Source: Acetobacteraceae bacterium (GTDB taxonomy: Bacteria; Pseudomonadota; Alphaproteobacteria; Acetobacterales; Acetobacteraceae). Taken from it: 64,000 bases of DNA. Every line of letters begins with the position of its first letter. Position 1 is the stretch's first letter. The stretch spans positions 1 through 64,000 of the forward strand of contig CANGNF010000021.1 in assembly GCA_947455205.1 (NCBI GenBank), in the 5' to 3' direction. Under the pieces are notes generated by a model, which saw nothing but the letters and a program-made list of their open reading frames with translations, was not told the origin of the DNA and did not search any database. The position numbers were made by a program, and so were the translations under genes. This document shows, in pieces, positions 51,573 to 60,350 of this stretch.

Positions 51573-51669
51573 GGCATGCTGCCCCTGCCCCGGCGGCGTG
51601 GCGTGGCACGCGCCTTGCGAACCCCGGGCGCAACCGGCTGCCCTGAACACGAACCCCGCGGGAGATCCC

Positions 51670-52962
51670 ATGATGCCCGAAGCCCCGACCAAGCCCTTCG
51701 ACACCATCCTGCGTGGCGGCCGGGTCATCGACCCGGCGCAGGGGTTGGACGGCATCATGGATGTCGCGGTCAGCGATGGCCGCATCGCCGCCATCGGCAG
51801 CGCGCTTCCCGGCCCGGCGACGCAGGTGATCGACTGCGCCGGCAAGCTGGTGCTGCCGGGGATGATCGACACCCACGCGCATGTCTACCAGTACGTCAGC
51901 GGTCGCTTCGGCCTGAACCCGGACATGGCGGGCGTGCATTCCGGCGTGACCACGCTGGTGGACCAGGGCGGCCCCTCGGTCCTCACCTTCCCGGGCTTCC
52001 GCGAATACATCGCCAAGCCGAGCAAGAGCCGGGTGCTGGCCTTCCTGTCGGCCTACATGGTCGGCGGGCTGGAGGGCCACTACTACCCGGAGCTGTACGG
52101 CCCCGAATGCATCGCGGTGGATGACACCATCCGCAGCGGCAAGGAGAATGCCGACCTGGTGCGCGGCATCAAGGGCCATGCGGAGATCGCCGGCTTCGCC
52201 CGCTGGGGCATCGAGGCGATGCGCAAGGCCAGCGCCATCGCGCGCGGCATCGACCGGCCGCTGTATATCCATTTCGGTCAGCTATGGCCGATGCCGGGCG
52301 ACGGCCGCACCTATGACGCCGACCTGATCCTGCCGCAGATGCTGGAGATCATGCGCCCCGGCGACATCCTGGCGCACCCCTTCACCCGCCACCCCGGCGG
52401 CTTCGTGGACCGCCACGGCGCGCTGCACCCGGTGGTGCGGGAAGCCCTGGCCGCCGGGCTGAAGACCGATGTCGGCCATGGCAGCCACTTCAGCTTCAGC
52501 ATGGCGCGCCGGGTGATAGATGCCGGGGTGATCCCGGACACGCTGGGCGCCGACATGCATGGCTACAACACCACGGTGCCGCAGCCGCAGGGCACGCCCA
52601 GCGCGCACCCGGACGACGCCGAGAACCACCTCTTCGCCGGCAAGCAAAACTTCTCCCTGGCCTCCGCCATGACCAGCATGCTGGCGCTGGGCATTCCGCT
52701 GGAGCAGGTGGTGCCGATGGTGACCAGCAACTGCGCCGCCATGCTGCGGATGCAGGACGAGATCGGCACGCTGAAGGTGGGCATGGTCGCCGATGTCTCG
52801 GTGCTGAACGACCTGCGCGGCCGCTTCCGGCTGGAGGACAACGAGGGCACGATCGTGACCAGCGACCGCTTCCTGCGCCCGGCCTTCTGCCTGCGCGCCG
52901 GCGAGCGCTTCGACGCCAACGCGGTGATCCTGCCGCAGCCGGTGCTGGCCGAGGCGGCGTGA
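51670..52962 (+). CDS. amidohydrolase/deacetylase-family metallohydrolase (first copy)
   Basis: A 430-residue TIM-barrel metal hydrolase of the amidohydrolase superfamily, of the amidohydrolase/deacetylase type related to dihydroorotase and D-aminoacylase. The HxH metal site is MIDTHAHVYQY near residue 66-70, a bridging region contains HFGQLWP and AHPF, and an aspartate lies in TLGADMHGYN. It starts with the GGRVIDPAQG..MDVAVSDGRIAAIG beta-sandwich domain. The paired ATGs at 51670 and 51673 follow GGAGAT. It opens an operon with the three molybdenum-hydroxylase subunits, starting the next gene with GTGA overlap. It probably opens an amide or cyclic-imide ring. Confidence 0.88.
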   Translation: MMPEAPTKPFDTILRGGRVIDPAQGLDGIMDVAVSDGRIAAIGSALPGPATQVIDCAGKLVLPGMIDTHAHVYQYVSGRFGLNPDMAGVHSGVTTLVDQGGPSVLTFPGFREYIAKPSKSRVLAFLSAYMVGGLEGHYYPELYGPECIAVDDTIRSGKENADLVRGIKGHAEIAGFARWGIEAMRKASAIARGIDRPLYIHFGQLWPMPGDGRTYDADLILPQMLEIMRPGDILAHPFTRHPGGFVDRHGALHPVVREALAAGLKTDVGHGSHFSFSMARRVIDAGVIPDTLGADMHGYNTTVPQPQGTPSAHPDDAENHLFAGKQNFSLASAMTSMLALGIPLEQVVPMVTSNCAAMLRMQDEIGTLKVGMVADVSVLNDLRGRFRLEDNEGTIVTSDRFLRPAFCLRAGERFDANAVILPQPVLAEAA

Positions 52963-55280
52963 CCCACTCGGCTTCAAAGGGCGTTGGCGCCAGCCTGCGG
53001 CGCAAGGAAGACGCGCGCTTCCTGCACGGGCGGGGCCGCTATGTCGGTGACATCCGCCCGGCCGGCACGCTGGAAGTCGCCTTCCTGCGCAGCCCGGTGG
53101 CGCATGCCCGGCTGCTGGGCCTGGGCAAGCCGGCGGGGCTGGTCTTCACCGCTGCCGACCTGCCGGAGATCGGCCCGATCCGCGCCAACTCCGCGCTGCC
53201 GGGCTTCCGTCCCTCGGACCAGCCGGCGCTGGCGCAGGGCAAGCTGCGCCATGTCGGCGAGCCCATCGCCGCCTGCGTGGCGGCGACGCGGGCCGAGGCC
53301 GAGGACCTGGCCGCCGCCTGCGTGCTGGACTACGCGGCGCTGCCGGTCATTGCCGACATGCTGGCCGCCCGCGCGCCGGGTGCGGCGCTGATCCACGAGC
53401 ATTGGCCGGACAACGCCTTCCTGGAGACGCGGCGGGACGAGGACCTCTCGGACCTGGACGGCATCGCCGCCGCCAAGGTGCAGCGCCGGCTGCGTACCGC
53501 GCGGCAATGCATGGCGCCGCTGGAAGGCCGCGGCGTGCTGGCGGAATGGGACCCGCGGCTGGAGCAGCTGGTGGTGACCACCGCGGCGCAGATGCCGCAT
53601 GTGACCAAGACCGGCCTGGCGGAATGCCTGGGGCTGGACGAGGGCCAGGTGCGCGTGGTGGCGCCGGATGTCGGCGGCGGCTTCGGCTACAAGGGCATCC
53701 TGCTGCCGGAGGAGCTGGTCTGCGCCGCGCTGGCGATGCGCCTGGGCCGCCCGGTGCGCTGGATTGAGGATCGGCTGGAGCAGCTGACCGCCAACGCCAA
53801 TTGCCGCGAGCATGCCTATGAGGTGACCGCCTGGGCGGACGCCACCGGCAAGCTGCTGGGCGTGGAGGTGGAAGCCACGGTGGATGGCGGCGCCTATTCC
53901 GCCTATCCGTTCAGCGCCTGCCTGGAAGCGGCGCAGATCGGCAGCATCTTCCCGGGGCCGTACACGCTGCCGCGCTTCCGCTTCCACACGGTTTCCGCCT
54001 GCACCAACAAGCCGCCGATCCTGCCCTATCGCGGCGTGGCGCGGACCGGCGTGTGCTACGCCATGGAGACGACGCTGGACGCGCTGGCGCGCCAGTTGGG
54101 TATCAGCGCCGCCGCGATCCGCGCCGCCAACCTGGTGCCGCCGGAGGCGATGCCGTACCGCAACCTGGTCGGCAAGGTGTTTGACAGCGGCGACTACCCG
54201 GAGGCGCTGCGCCGCGCCGTCGCTGCCGTGGATGTCGCGGCGGTGCGCGCGCGGCAGGCGGCGGGCGAGGCCGTGGGCTTCGGCCTGTCCGTGTTCTGCG
54301 AACAGGGCGCGCATGGGACCAGCGTCTATCACGGCTGGGGCATTCCCTTCGTGCCGGGGTTCGAGCAGGCGCAGGCCCGCTTCACCCCGGATGGCGTGCT
54401 GGAATTGCGCGTCGGCCTGCACAGCCACGGCCAGGGGCTGGAAACCACGCTGGCCCAGGTGGCGCATGAGATTTTGGGCGTGGACCCCGCCCGCGTGCGT
54501 CTGGTGCATGGCGACACGGCGCTGACGCCCTACAGTACGGGCACCTGGGGCAGCCGCGCCATGGTCATGGCCGGCGGCGCGGTGGCGGAAGCCTGCCGCC
54601 AGCTCGGCGAGCGCGCCCTGGCCATTGGCGCGGCGTTGCTGCAGGCGCCGGCGGAAGCCTGCGTGCTGCGCGCCGGCGCCATCCATGCCGGGGAGGCCCA
54701 GGTCTCGCTGGACCAGGTGGCGCGCACCTGGTTCCGCAGCCCGCAGAACCTGCCGGCCAATGTGGACCGGGGCGGGCTGGAAGTGACCGCCGGCTACCGG
54801 CCGGACCCCGACACCGGCACCCACAGCTACGCCGCCCACGCCGTGGTGGCCAAGGTCTGCACCGAAACCGGGCTGGTGACGCTGGAGCAATACGTCATCG
54901 TCGAAGACGGCGGCGTATTGGTGAACCCGATGATCGTGGACGGCCAGGTGATGGGCGGCGTCGCCCAGGGCATCGGCACCGCGCTGTATGAGGAAATGCC
55001 CTTCGACAGCGAGGCGCAGCCGCTGGCCGGTACCCTGGCCGACTACCTGCTGCCCGGCGCCACCGAGGTGCCCGACCTGCGGATAGAGCACATGGAAACG
55101 CCCAGCCCCTGGACCCGCTTCGGCCAGAAGGGCATCGGCGAAAGCGGCGCCATCGGCCCGCCGGGCGCCATCGTCAACGCCATCAACGACGCGCTGGCGC
55201 CCTTGGGCGCGGAGCTGCTGGACCTGCCGGCCACGCCGGCCCGCGTGCTGGCCGCGCTGGCCAAGGCAGGTGCGGCATGA
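52959..55280 (+). CDS. xanthine-dehydrogenase/CO-dehydrogenase-family molybdenum subunit (large)
   Basis: A 773-residue molybdopterin-binding subunit at the usual length. Motifs are VGGGFGYKG (Mo-cofactor loop), PYRGVARTG (substrate-arginine region, usually PYRGAGRPE), GEQGAHG-like loop as CEQGAHGTS, and KGIGESGAIG near the end with the catalytic base E728. It hydroxylates an aromatic or N-heterocyclic carbon using water, with electrons passed to the FAD and iron-sulfur subunits encoded next. The start is GTG at 52959, overlapping the amidohydrolase stop. The variant substrate loop and lack of the CO-dehydrogenase VAYRCSFR loop exclude CO dehydrogenase. The real substrate is unknown. Confidence 0.94.
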   Translation: MTHSASKGVGASLRRKEDARFLHGRGRYVGDIRPAGTLEVAFLRSPVAHARLLGLGKPAGLVFTAADLPEIGPIRANSALPGFRPSDQPALAQGKLRHVGEPIAACVAATRAEAEDLAAACVLDYAALPVIADMLAARAPGAALIHEHWPDNAFLETRRDEDLSDLDGIAAAKVQRRLRTARQCMAPLEGRGVLAEWDPRLEQLVVTTAAQMPHVTKTGLAECLGLDEGQVRVVAPDVGGGFGYKGILLPEELVCAALAMRLGRPVRWIEDRLEQLTANANCREHAYEVTAWADATGKLLGVEVEATVDGGAYSAYPFSACLEAAQIGSIFPGPYTLPRFRFHTVSACTNKPPILPYRGVARTGVCYAMETTLDALARQLGISAAAIRAANLVPPEAMPYRNLVGKVFDSGDYPEALRRAVAAVDVAAVRARQAAGEAVGFGLSVFCEQGAHGTSVYHGWGIPFVPGFEQAQARFTPDGVLELRVGLHSHGQGLETTLAQVAHEILGVDPARVRLVHGDTALTPYSTGTWGSRAMVMAGGAVAEACRQLGERALAIGAALLQAPAEACVLRAGAIHAGEAQVSLDQVARTWFRSPQNLPANVDRGGLEVTAGYRPDPDTGTHSYAAHAVVAKVCTETGLVTLEQYVIVEDGGVLVNPMIVDGQVMGGVAQGIGTALYEEMPFDSEAQPLAGTLADYLLPGATEVPDLRIEHMETPSPWTRFGQKGIGESGAIGPPGAIVNAINDALAPLGAELLDLPATPARVLAALAKAGAA

Positions 55281-56068
55281 AGCCCGCCCCCTTCGACTAC
55301 GCCCGCCCGGCCGATTGGCCCGCCGCGCTGGCGCTGCTGGCCGAGGGCGCCCGCCCGGTCGCCGGCGGCCAGTCGCTCGGCCCCATGCTGAACCTGCGCC
55401 TGGCGCTGCCGGAGCGGGTGGCCGACCTGCGCCACCTGCCCGATTATGCCGGCGTGGCCGTGCAGGGTGATGTCGTGCGTATCGGCGCCGGCACCACCCA
55501 TGCGGCCATCGAGGATGGCGCGGTGCCGGGCCGGCTGGGAGAGATCCTGGCCGGCGTGGCGCGGCGCATCGCGTATCGGCCCGTCCGCAACCGCGGCACC
55601 ATTGGCGGCAGCTTCGCGCATGCCGACCCGGCCGCCGATTGGTGCGCGGTGCTGCCGGTGCTGCCCGGCCACGCCATTGCGCTGGGGCCTGAGGGCGAGC
55701 GCCGCATTCCGCTGGCGGCCTTCGTGCTGGGCGTGTTCGAGACCGCGTTGCGGGCGGATGAGCTGCTGCGCGCCGTCGAGGTGCCGGTGCTGCCCGGGGC
55801 CGCGCGCTTCGGCCACTGGAAGTTCTGCCGCAAGCCCGGCGAGTTCTCCAAGGCCACCGCCTGCGTGCTGGCGCTGCCCGGCGCCGCGCCGGTGGCGGTG
55901 CTGGCGGCGCTGGATACGGCGCCGCTGGTGATCCCCGACGCCAGCGCCCTGCTGGCCGACCCCGCCGCCGAGGCCGCCCGCCTGGTGGCCGGGCTGGGGC
56001 TGGACGACCCCTGGCGCGCCGCCCTGGCGCGCAAAGCGCTGCGCCACGCCGCCGAGGCCACCCGATGA
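55277..56068 (+). CDS. molybdenum hydroxylase FAD-binding subunit (medium)
   Basis: A 263-residue FAD subunit of the CoxM/CutM type. It has the VAGGQSLGPMLNLRL motif near residue 28-42 and NRGTIGGSFAHADPAAD near residue 110-126, the two flavin-contact segments. It receives electrons from the iron-sulfur subunit in the cytoplasm. It is coupled by ATGA on both sides. The order large-medium-small differs from the common medium-small-large of cox operons. Confidence 0.94.
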   Translation: MKPAPFDYARPADWPAALALLAEGARPVAGGQSLGPMLNLRLALPERVADLRHLPDYAGVAVQGDVVRIGAGTTHAAIEDGAVPGRLGEILAGVARRIAYRPVRNRGTIGGSFAHADPAADWCAVLPVLPGHAIALGPEGERRIPLAAFVLGVFETALRADELLRAVEVPVLPGAARFGHWKFCRKPGEFSKATACVLALPGAAPVAVLAALDTAPLVIPDASALLADPAAEAARLVAGLGLDDPWRAALARKALRHAAEATR

Positions 56069-56538
56069 GCATCACCCTGACCGTCAACGGCGCCCCGGCC
56101 ACCGTGCAGGCCGAGCCGCGCACCCACCTGGCCGACCTGCTGCGCGGCGAGCTGCTGCTGACCGGCACCCATCTGGGCTGCGAGCACGGCGTCTGCGGCG
56201 CCTGCACGGTGGAGGTGGATGGCGCCCCGGCGCGGTCCTGCCTGATCCACGCCGGTGCCTGCGACGGCGCCACGGTGCGGACCATCGAGGGCTTCGGCGA
56301 CGACGAGGTGATGGCGGCGCTGCGGGAAGGGTTCAGTGCAGAACATGCCCTGCAATGCGGCTATTGCACGCCGGGCATGCTGGTGGTGGCGCGCGATATC
56401 GTGCTGCGCCTGCCGGAGGCCGACGAAGCCAGGGTGCGCGAGGAGCTGGCCGGCAACCTGTGCCGCTGCACCGGCTATCGCGGCATCGTCCGCGCCATCC
56501 TCGGCGTGCTGGCGGCGCGGCGCGGAGCGACGCGTTGA
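56065..56538 (+). CDS. molybdenum hydroxylase [2Fe-2S] subunit (small)
   Basis: A 157-residue subunit with two [2Fe-2S] clusters. The plant-ferredoxin-like site uses C39, C44, C47 and C59 (GCEHGVCGACTV..SC), and the second uses C98, C101, C133 and C135 (QCGYCTPGM..LCRCTGYRG). All eight ligands are present. It passes electrons from the molybdenum site to FAD. It closes the operon; a 105-bp gap precedes the convergent marR gene. Confidence 0.95.
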   Translation: MSITLTVNGAPATVQAEPRTHLADLLRGELLLTGTHLGCEHGVCGACTVEVDGAPARSCLIHAGACDGATVRTIEGFGDDEVMAALREGFSAEHALQCGYCTPGMLVVARDIVLRLPEADEARVREELAGNLCRCTGYRGIVRAILGVLAARRGATR

Positions 56539-56643
56539 GGCCAGGCCGTGCCGCCGCGGCCTGACCCCGGGCCGGCCGGAGGCATGCTGGAGCAGCGGGC
56601 CAACCGCAGGCTGGTGCTTGGTGCCAGCGGCGCGGACCGTGCG

Positions 56644-57138
56644 CTAGCGCACCTTGGGCGCCGTCGCCCCCAGCGCGGCGTGGCGGTCCACCAGGCGCTT
56701 CAGCATGCGCAGCAGCGCGGCACGTTCGCGCGGCGGCAACGGCTCCACCAGCCGGTCATGCGCGCGGCCGGCGCTGGGCTGCATCGCCGCCAGTACCTCG
56801 GCGCCGTCGGGCGTCAGCTGCAGGCGGCGGGTGCGGCGGTCCACCCCGGCGGCCACGCGCAGCAGCCGCGCCGCCACCAGGCGCTTGATCACATCCGCCG
56901 TGGTGAAGCGGTCCAGCCGCAGCGCCGCCGCGGCGCCGCCCTGGTCCAGCCCCGGCGAGGCGGCGACGAGGCTCAGCAGGCTGTACTGCACGGGCGTGAC
57001 GCCGAAGATGGCGCATTCCTCGGCGAACATGGCGGAATGGATCTGGTGCAGGCGGCGGACCAGCACGCCAGGGCGTTCCAGCAGCAGGGCCGCCAGGTCT
57101 TCCGCCGAGAGGTGCCGATGTTCATGTGCGTCGGGCAT
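56644..57138 (-). CDS. MarR-family transcriptional regulator
   Basis: A 164-residue winged-helix regulator. The recognition region AAALRLDRFTTADVIKRLVAARLL and the wing DRRTRRLQLTPDGAEVL match MarR. Dimer helices bracket it (GVLVRRLHQIHSAMF at the start and LVEPLPPRERAALLRMLKRL at the end). MarR proteins usually repress their own and neighbouring genes until an aromatic acid or similar ligand binds. It is divergent from ridA across 58 bp, so ridA is a likely target; the wider cluster may be too. Confidence 0.92.
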   Translation of the reverse strand: MPDAHEHRHLSAEDLAALLLERPGVLVRRLHQIHSAMFAEECAIFGVTPVQYSLLSLVAASPGLDQGGAAAALRLDRFTTADVIKRLVAARLLRVAAGVDRRTRRLQLTPDGAEVLAAMQPSAGRAHDRLVEPLPPRERAALLRMLKRLVDRHAALGATAPKVR

Positions 57139-57150
57139 GCCCGCGCCGAA

Positions 57151-57171
57151 GCAAGTCCAATACCACTTTGC
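57151..57171. promoter_or_regulatory. imperfect inverted repeat between marR and ridA, candidate MarR operator
   Basis: GCAAGT and ACTTTGC arms flank an AT-rich CCAATACC centre in the 58-bp intergenic gap. One arm has an extra T, so symmetry is incomplete. Position between the two divergent starts is its main support. Confidence 0.35.
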
Positions 57172-57196
57172 CACCCCTGCCCATGACGAGGCCGCG

Positions 57197-57622
57197 ATGA
57201 CCCTGCCACCCCCCATGTTCTTCCACACGCTGAGCAATGGCCCCGACCGGGTGGCGCCGTTCAGCCACGCGGTTTCCGTCGGCCCCTGGGCCTTCATCAC
57301 CGGGCAGATGCCCTGCGACCCCGTGGACAACAACCTGCCCCTGCCGGACGGCGTGGTGGCGCAGACCCACGCCGTGATGGCCAACCTGAAGCTGGTGCTG
57401 GCCGGGCTTGGCTGCGACTTTGCCATGGTCGCCCAGGCGCGCGTCTTCCTGACCGAGTTCCAGCGCGACTACGAGGCGATGAACGCGACCTACGCCACCT
57501 ACTTCACGCCGGGCAGGCTGCCGGCGCGCACCTGCATCGGCACCACCGGCCTGGCGCGCGGCGCGTTGGTGGAGATCGACCTGCTGGTCTATCGGCCGGA
57601 CGGCATCGCGCCCACCGGCTGA
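57197..57622 (+). CDS. RidA-family (YjgF/Hmm) enamine/imine deaminase-like protein
   Basis: A 141-residue RidA-family protein: AVSVGPWAFITGQMP near the start and the end with RLPARTCIGTTGLARGALVEIDLLVY, in which the arginine in PARTC is the conserved active-site residue. It should remove reactive 2-aminoacrylate-like imines or hydrolyse aminoacrylate in a pyrimidine-type route. The start ATG at 57197 follows GAGGC. Together with the amidohydrolases and hydroxylase it suggests a nitrogen-containing substrate. Confidence 0.9.
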   Translation: MTLPPPMFFHTLSNGPDRVAPFSHAVSVGPWAFITGQMPCDPVDNNLPLPDGVVAQTHAVMANLKLVLAGLGCDFAMVAQARVFLTEFQRDYEAMNATYATYFTPGRLPARTCIGTTGLARGALVEIDLLVYRPDGIAPTG

Positions 57623-57712
57623 ACGGGCTGGCGGCGCGCCGCTGGCACGGCGTTTGCGATGCATCGGCCCAGCTTCGCCCGCATCGGGCGCATGCCGCCG
57701 GGAGCCATCCGC

Positions 57713-58795
57713 ATGAGCCGCACCCCCTTCACCCGCCGCGCCGCGCTTGGCCTGCTGGCGGCGCCCGCCCTGGTGCCCGCCTTCGGCCGTGCCCAGGGGA
57801 TGAAGAAGGTCTCCTTCACCCTGCCCTGGGTGCCGGAAGGCCCGAACCTGATCGCCTATGTCGCCAAGGCCAATGGCTACTGGGCCGAGGAAGGGCTGGA
57901 CGTTGAGATCGCCCGCGGCACCGGTAGCACAGTGGCGGCGCAGGCCATCGGCGCCGGCCGGTTCGACTACGGCATCGCCGCTGCCTCGGCCGGGCTGCAG
58001 CAGGCCGCCAAGGGGCTGCCGGTGGTGCAGGTGGCCACCATGTCCTACGACGTGATGATGGGCATGGTGGTGCTGGCCGACAGCCCGATCCGCAAGCCCG
58101 CCGACATCATGGGCCGCAAGCTGGCCTCCACGGCGGCCTCCGGCGACTACCCGTTCTGGGGCGCCTATGCCCATGCCGCGGGCATCGATGAGAGCAAGGT
58201 TCAGCACAGCACGGTGGACAACAATGTCCGCCAGCGGCTGCTGACGGAAAAGCAGGTGGACGGCATCACCGGCTTCGCCACCTCCATGCTGCCGGTCTAT
58301 GTGGCGCAGGGCGTGAACGTGCGGACCTTCCTGTACAGCCAGGTCGGCATCGTCTTCTACGGCAACACCATCATGACCCAGAAGGACCGCGCCGCCAGCG
58401 ACCCGCGGACGACGCAGGGGATCGTGAACGGCCTGATGAAGGCGCAGAAATACACCCTGCTGAACCCCGAGGAGGCGCTGAAGATCTTTGGCCGCGCCGT
58501 GCCGGAAGCGGCGCTGTCGCGCACCGCGCAGGAACAGGCGCGGGTTGGCCTGGGCATGGCCCGCATGGGGGCGACGCCGGAGAAGGCGTTCGCCCATCCG
58601 CTGGGTTGGACCGACCCGGCCGACGCCACCAGCATGGTGGACAGCACCATGCGCTTCCTGACCGTGGCCGGGGATACCAAGCCCGACCCCGCCGCCGCCT
58701 TCAGCAACCGCTTCATCGGCCCGGTCACCATGACGGCGGCGGAGTGGCAGCGCGCCACACAGTTGGCGGCCGAGTTCCGCACGCTGTTCGGCTGA
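57713..58795 (+). CDS. NMT1/SsuA-type ABC transporter solute-binding protein
   Basis: A 360-residue binding protein. The signal is a Tat-like leader (TPFTRRAALGLLAAPALVPAFGRAQG). The mature part VSFTLPWVPEGPNLIAYVAKANGYWAEEGLDVEIARG is typical of the NMT1/THI5-SsuA-TauA family. This family carries pyrimidine precursors, aliphatic sulfonates, taurine or nitrate-like solutes. Starting ATG at 57713 follows GGGAGCC. It is the first gene of a four-gene importer; its stop overlaps the ATPase start as TGATG. Confidence 0.92.
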   Translation: MSRTPFTRRAALGLLAAPALVPAFGRAQGMKKVSFTLPWVPEGPNLIAYVAKANGYWAEEGLDVEIARGTGSTVAAQAIGAGRFDYGIAAASAGLQQAAKGLPVVQVATMSYDVMMGMVVLADSPIRKPADIMGRKLASTAASGDYPFWGAYAHAAGIDESKVQHSTVDNNVRQRLLTEKQVDGITGFATSMLPVYVAQGVNVRTFLYSQVGIVFYGNTIMTQKDRAASDPRTTQGIVNGLMKAQKYTLLNPEEALKIFGRAVPEAALSRTAQEQARVGLGMARMGATPEKAFAHPLGWTDPADATSMVDSTMRFLTVAGDTKPDPAAAFSNRFIGPVTMTAAEWQRATQLAAEFRTLFG

Positions 58796-59580
58796 TGCCC
58801 GAAGCGCCCGCGCTGATCGCGGAAGCCATCCGCTTCGACGCGGTGGGGAAGACCTTCCCCACCCGCCCGGTGCCGCTGCGCGCGGTGGAAAGCGTCAGCT
58901 TCGCGGTGCGGCGCGGTGAGTTCGTCGCCATCCTCGGCCCCTCCGGCTGCGGCAAGTCCACGCTGCTGATGATGGCGGCGGGGCTGGAGACGCCGACCGA
59001 GGGCAGGCTGGAGCGCGGCGGGGTGAAGCTGCACGGCCCGCACCGGCAGACCGGCGTGATGTTCCAGGACGCCACGCTGCTGCCCTGGCTTTCCGTGCTG
59101 GACAACGTGCTGTTCCCGGCGACCATCCGCCGCATCCCCCGCGCCCAGGTGCTGGAGGCGGCGATGCGGCTGATCGAGACGGTGGGGCTGAAGGGGTTCG
59201 AGGGCGCCCGCCCGCATGAGCTTTCCGGCGGCATGCGCCAGCGCGCCGCGATCTGCCGCGCCCTGGTACTGGACCCCGACCTGATCCTGATGGACGAACC
59301 GTTCAGCGCGCTGGACGCGATCACCCGCGACGAGATGGGCGACGTGCTGCTGGACCTGTGGCAGCACACCCAGAAGAGCGCGATCTTCGTCACGCATTCC
59401 ATCCGCGAGGCGGTGCTGCTGGCCGACCGCGTGCTGGTGATGAGCCGGCGCCCGGCGACGGTGGCGGAGGAGCTGGTGGTGCCCTTCCCGCGGCCGCGCA
59501 CCCCGGCGCTGGCGGACAGCGCGGAGTTCGGCGCCGTGGTGGCGCATCTGCGCGGCGTCATCGCCGGCAACATGGCATGA
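58795..59580 (+). CDS. ABC transporter ATPase (TauB/SsuB/NrtD type)
   Basis: A 261-residue ATPase. Walker A is GPSGCGKST, the Q-loop is GVMFQDATLLPWLSV, the signature is LSGGMRQRAAICRAL, Walker B is LILMDEPFSALDA and the H-loop is VTHSIREAVLLADRV. These are the features of nitrate/sulfonate/pyrimidine-precursor importers. It is coupled on both ends and energises the two following permeases. Confidence 0.95.
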   Translation: MPEAPALIAEAIRFDAVGKTFPTRPVPLRAVESVSFAVRRGEFVAILGPSGCGKSTLLMMAAGLETPTEGRLERGGVKLHGPHRQTGVMFQDATLLPWLSVLDNVLFPATIRRIPRAQVLEAAMRLIETVGLKGFEGARPHELSGGMRQRAAICRALVLDPDLILMDEPFSALDAITRDEMGDVLLDLWQHTQKSAIFVTHSIREAVLLADRVLVMSRRPATVAEELVVPFPRPRTPALADSAEFGAVVAHLRGVIAGNMA

Positions 59581-60350
59581 GCGTCAGCGCACTGGCCGCC
59601 CCGGCAAGGCTGCCCTGGCTGCCGCTGCTGGTCGGCGCCGGCGTGCTGCTGGCCTGGGATCTGGCGGTGCGCCTGGCGCAGGTGCCGCAGGTGCTGCTGC
59701 CTTCCCCCGGCAGCGTCGCCGCCAGCCTGTGGCAGGCGGCGCCTTCGCTGGCCCGGCATGCGCTGGCCACCGGCGGCGCGGCGACCGGCGCCTTCCTGGT
59801 GGCGGTGCTGGCGGGCATGGTGCTGGCGGCGGTGATGATGCTCTCGCCGCTGCTGAACCGGCTGCTGTACCCCAACCTGCTTCTGTTCCAGCTGCTGCCG
59901 AAGGTGGCGCTGGGGCCTTTGTTCGTGGTCTGGCTCGGCATCGGGCTGCCGTCGCTGTTCGCCTTCGCCGTCTTCGTCAGCATCTTCCCGGTGGCGGTGG
60001 GCACGCTGGCCGGGCTGCGCGCGGCGGACCCCAGCCAGCTGCGGATGTGCCGTGCCGCCGGCGGCAGCGAATGGCAGGCGTTCCGCTACATCAGGCTGCC
60101 GACCTCGATGCCCTATGTCTTCGCCGGCGCCAAGGTGGCGGCGACCATGGCCTTCACCGGCGCCACGGTGGGGGAGTTCATTTCCGCCAATGCCGGGCTG
60201 GGCTACATGGTGATGCAGGCGCAGGCGCGGTCGGACACGCCGCTGATCTTCGCCGCGCTGGCCGTGCTGTGCGTGCTTGGCGCGGCGCTGTACGGCGCGG
60301 TGGGCCTGGCCGAGGACGCGGCGCGCCGCCGCTGGGGAACCCGCCGATGA
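59577..60350 (+). CDS. ABC transporter permease (TauC/SsuC type), first of two
   Basis: A 257-residue permease with six helices. It has the family loop PTSMPYVFAGAKVAATMAFTGATVGEF near residue 175-200 and KVALGPLFVVWLGIGLPSLFAF near 105-125. It begins at the ATG at 59577, overlapping the ATPase stop. It shares the fold and about the same layout as the next gene's product but is clearly different in sequence, so the pore is probably a heterodimer. Confidence 0.93.
   Translation: MSVSALAAPARLPWLPLLVGAGVLLAWDLAVRLAQVPQVLLPSPGSVAASLWQAAPSLARHALATGGAATGAFLVAVLAGMVLAAVMMLSPLLNRLLYPNLLLFQLLPKVALGPLFVVWLGIGLPSLFAFAVFVSIFPVAVGTLAGLRAADPSQLRMCRAAGGSEWQAFRYIRLPTSMPYVFAGAKVAATMAFTGATVGEFISANAGLGYMVMQAQARSDTPLIFAALAVLCVLGAALYGAVGLAEDAARRRWGTRR

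Noticed and set aside
52974..56285. 1103-codon reverse frame opposite the molybdenum-hydroxylase genes
   Set aside because: It is antisense to three clearly homologous subunits and shows no motif.
57139..57712. An extra small gene between marR, ridA and the NMT1 binding protein
   Set aside because: The open frames here are extensions of, or antisense to, ridA, with no start signal of their own.
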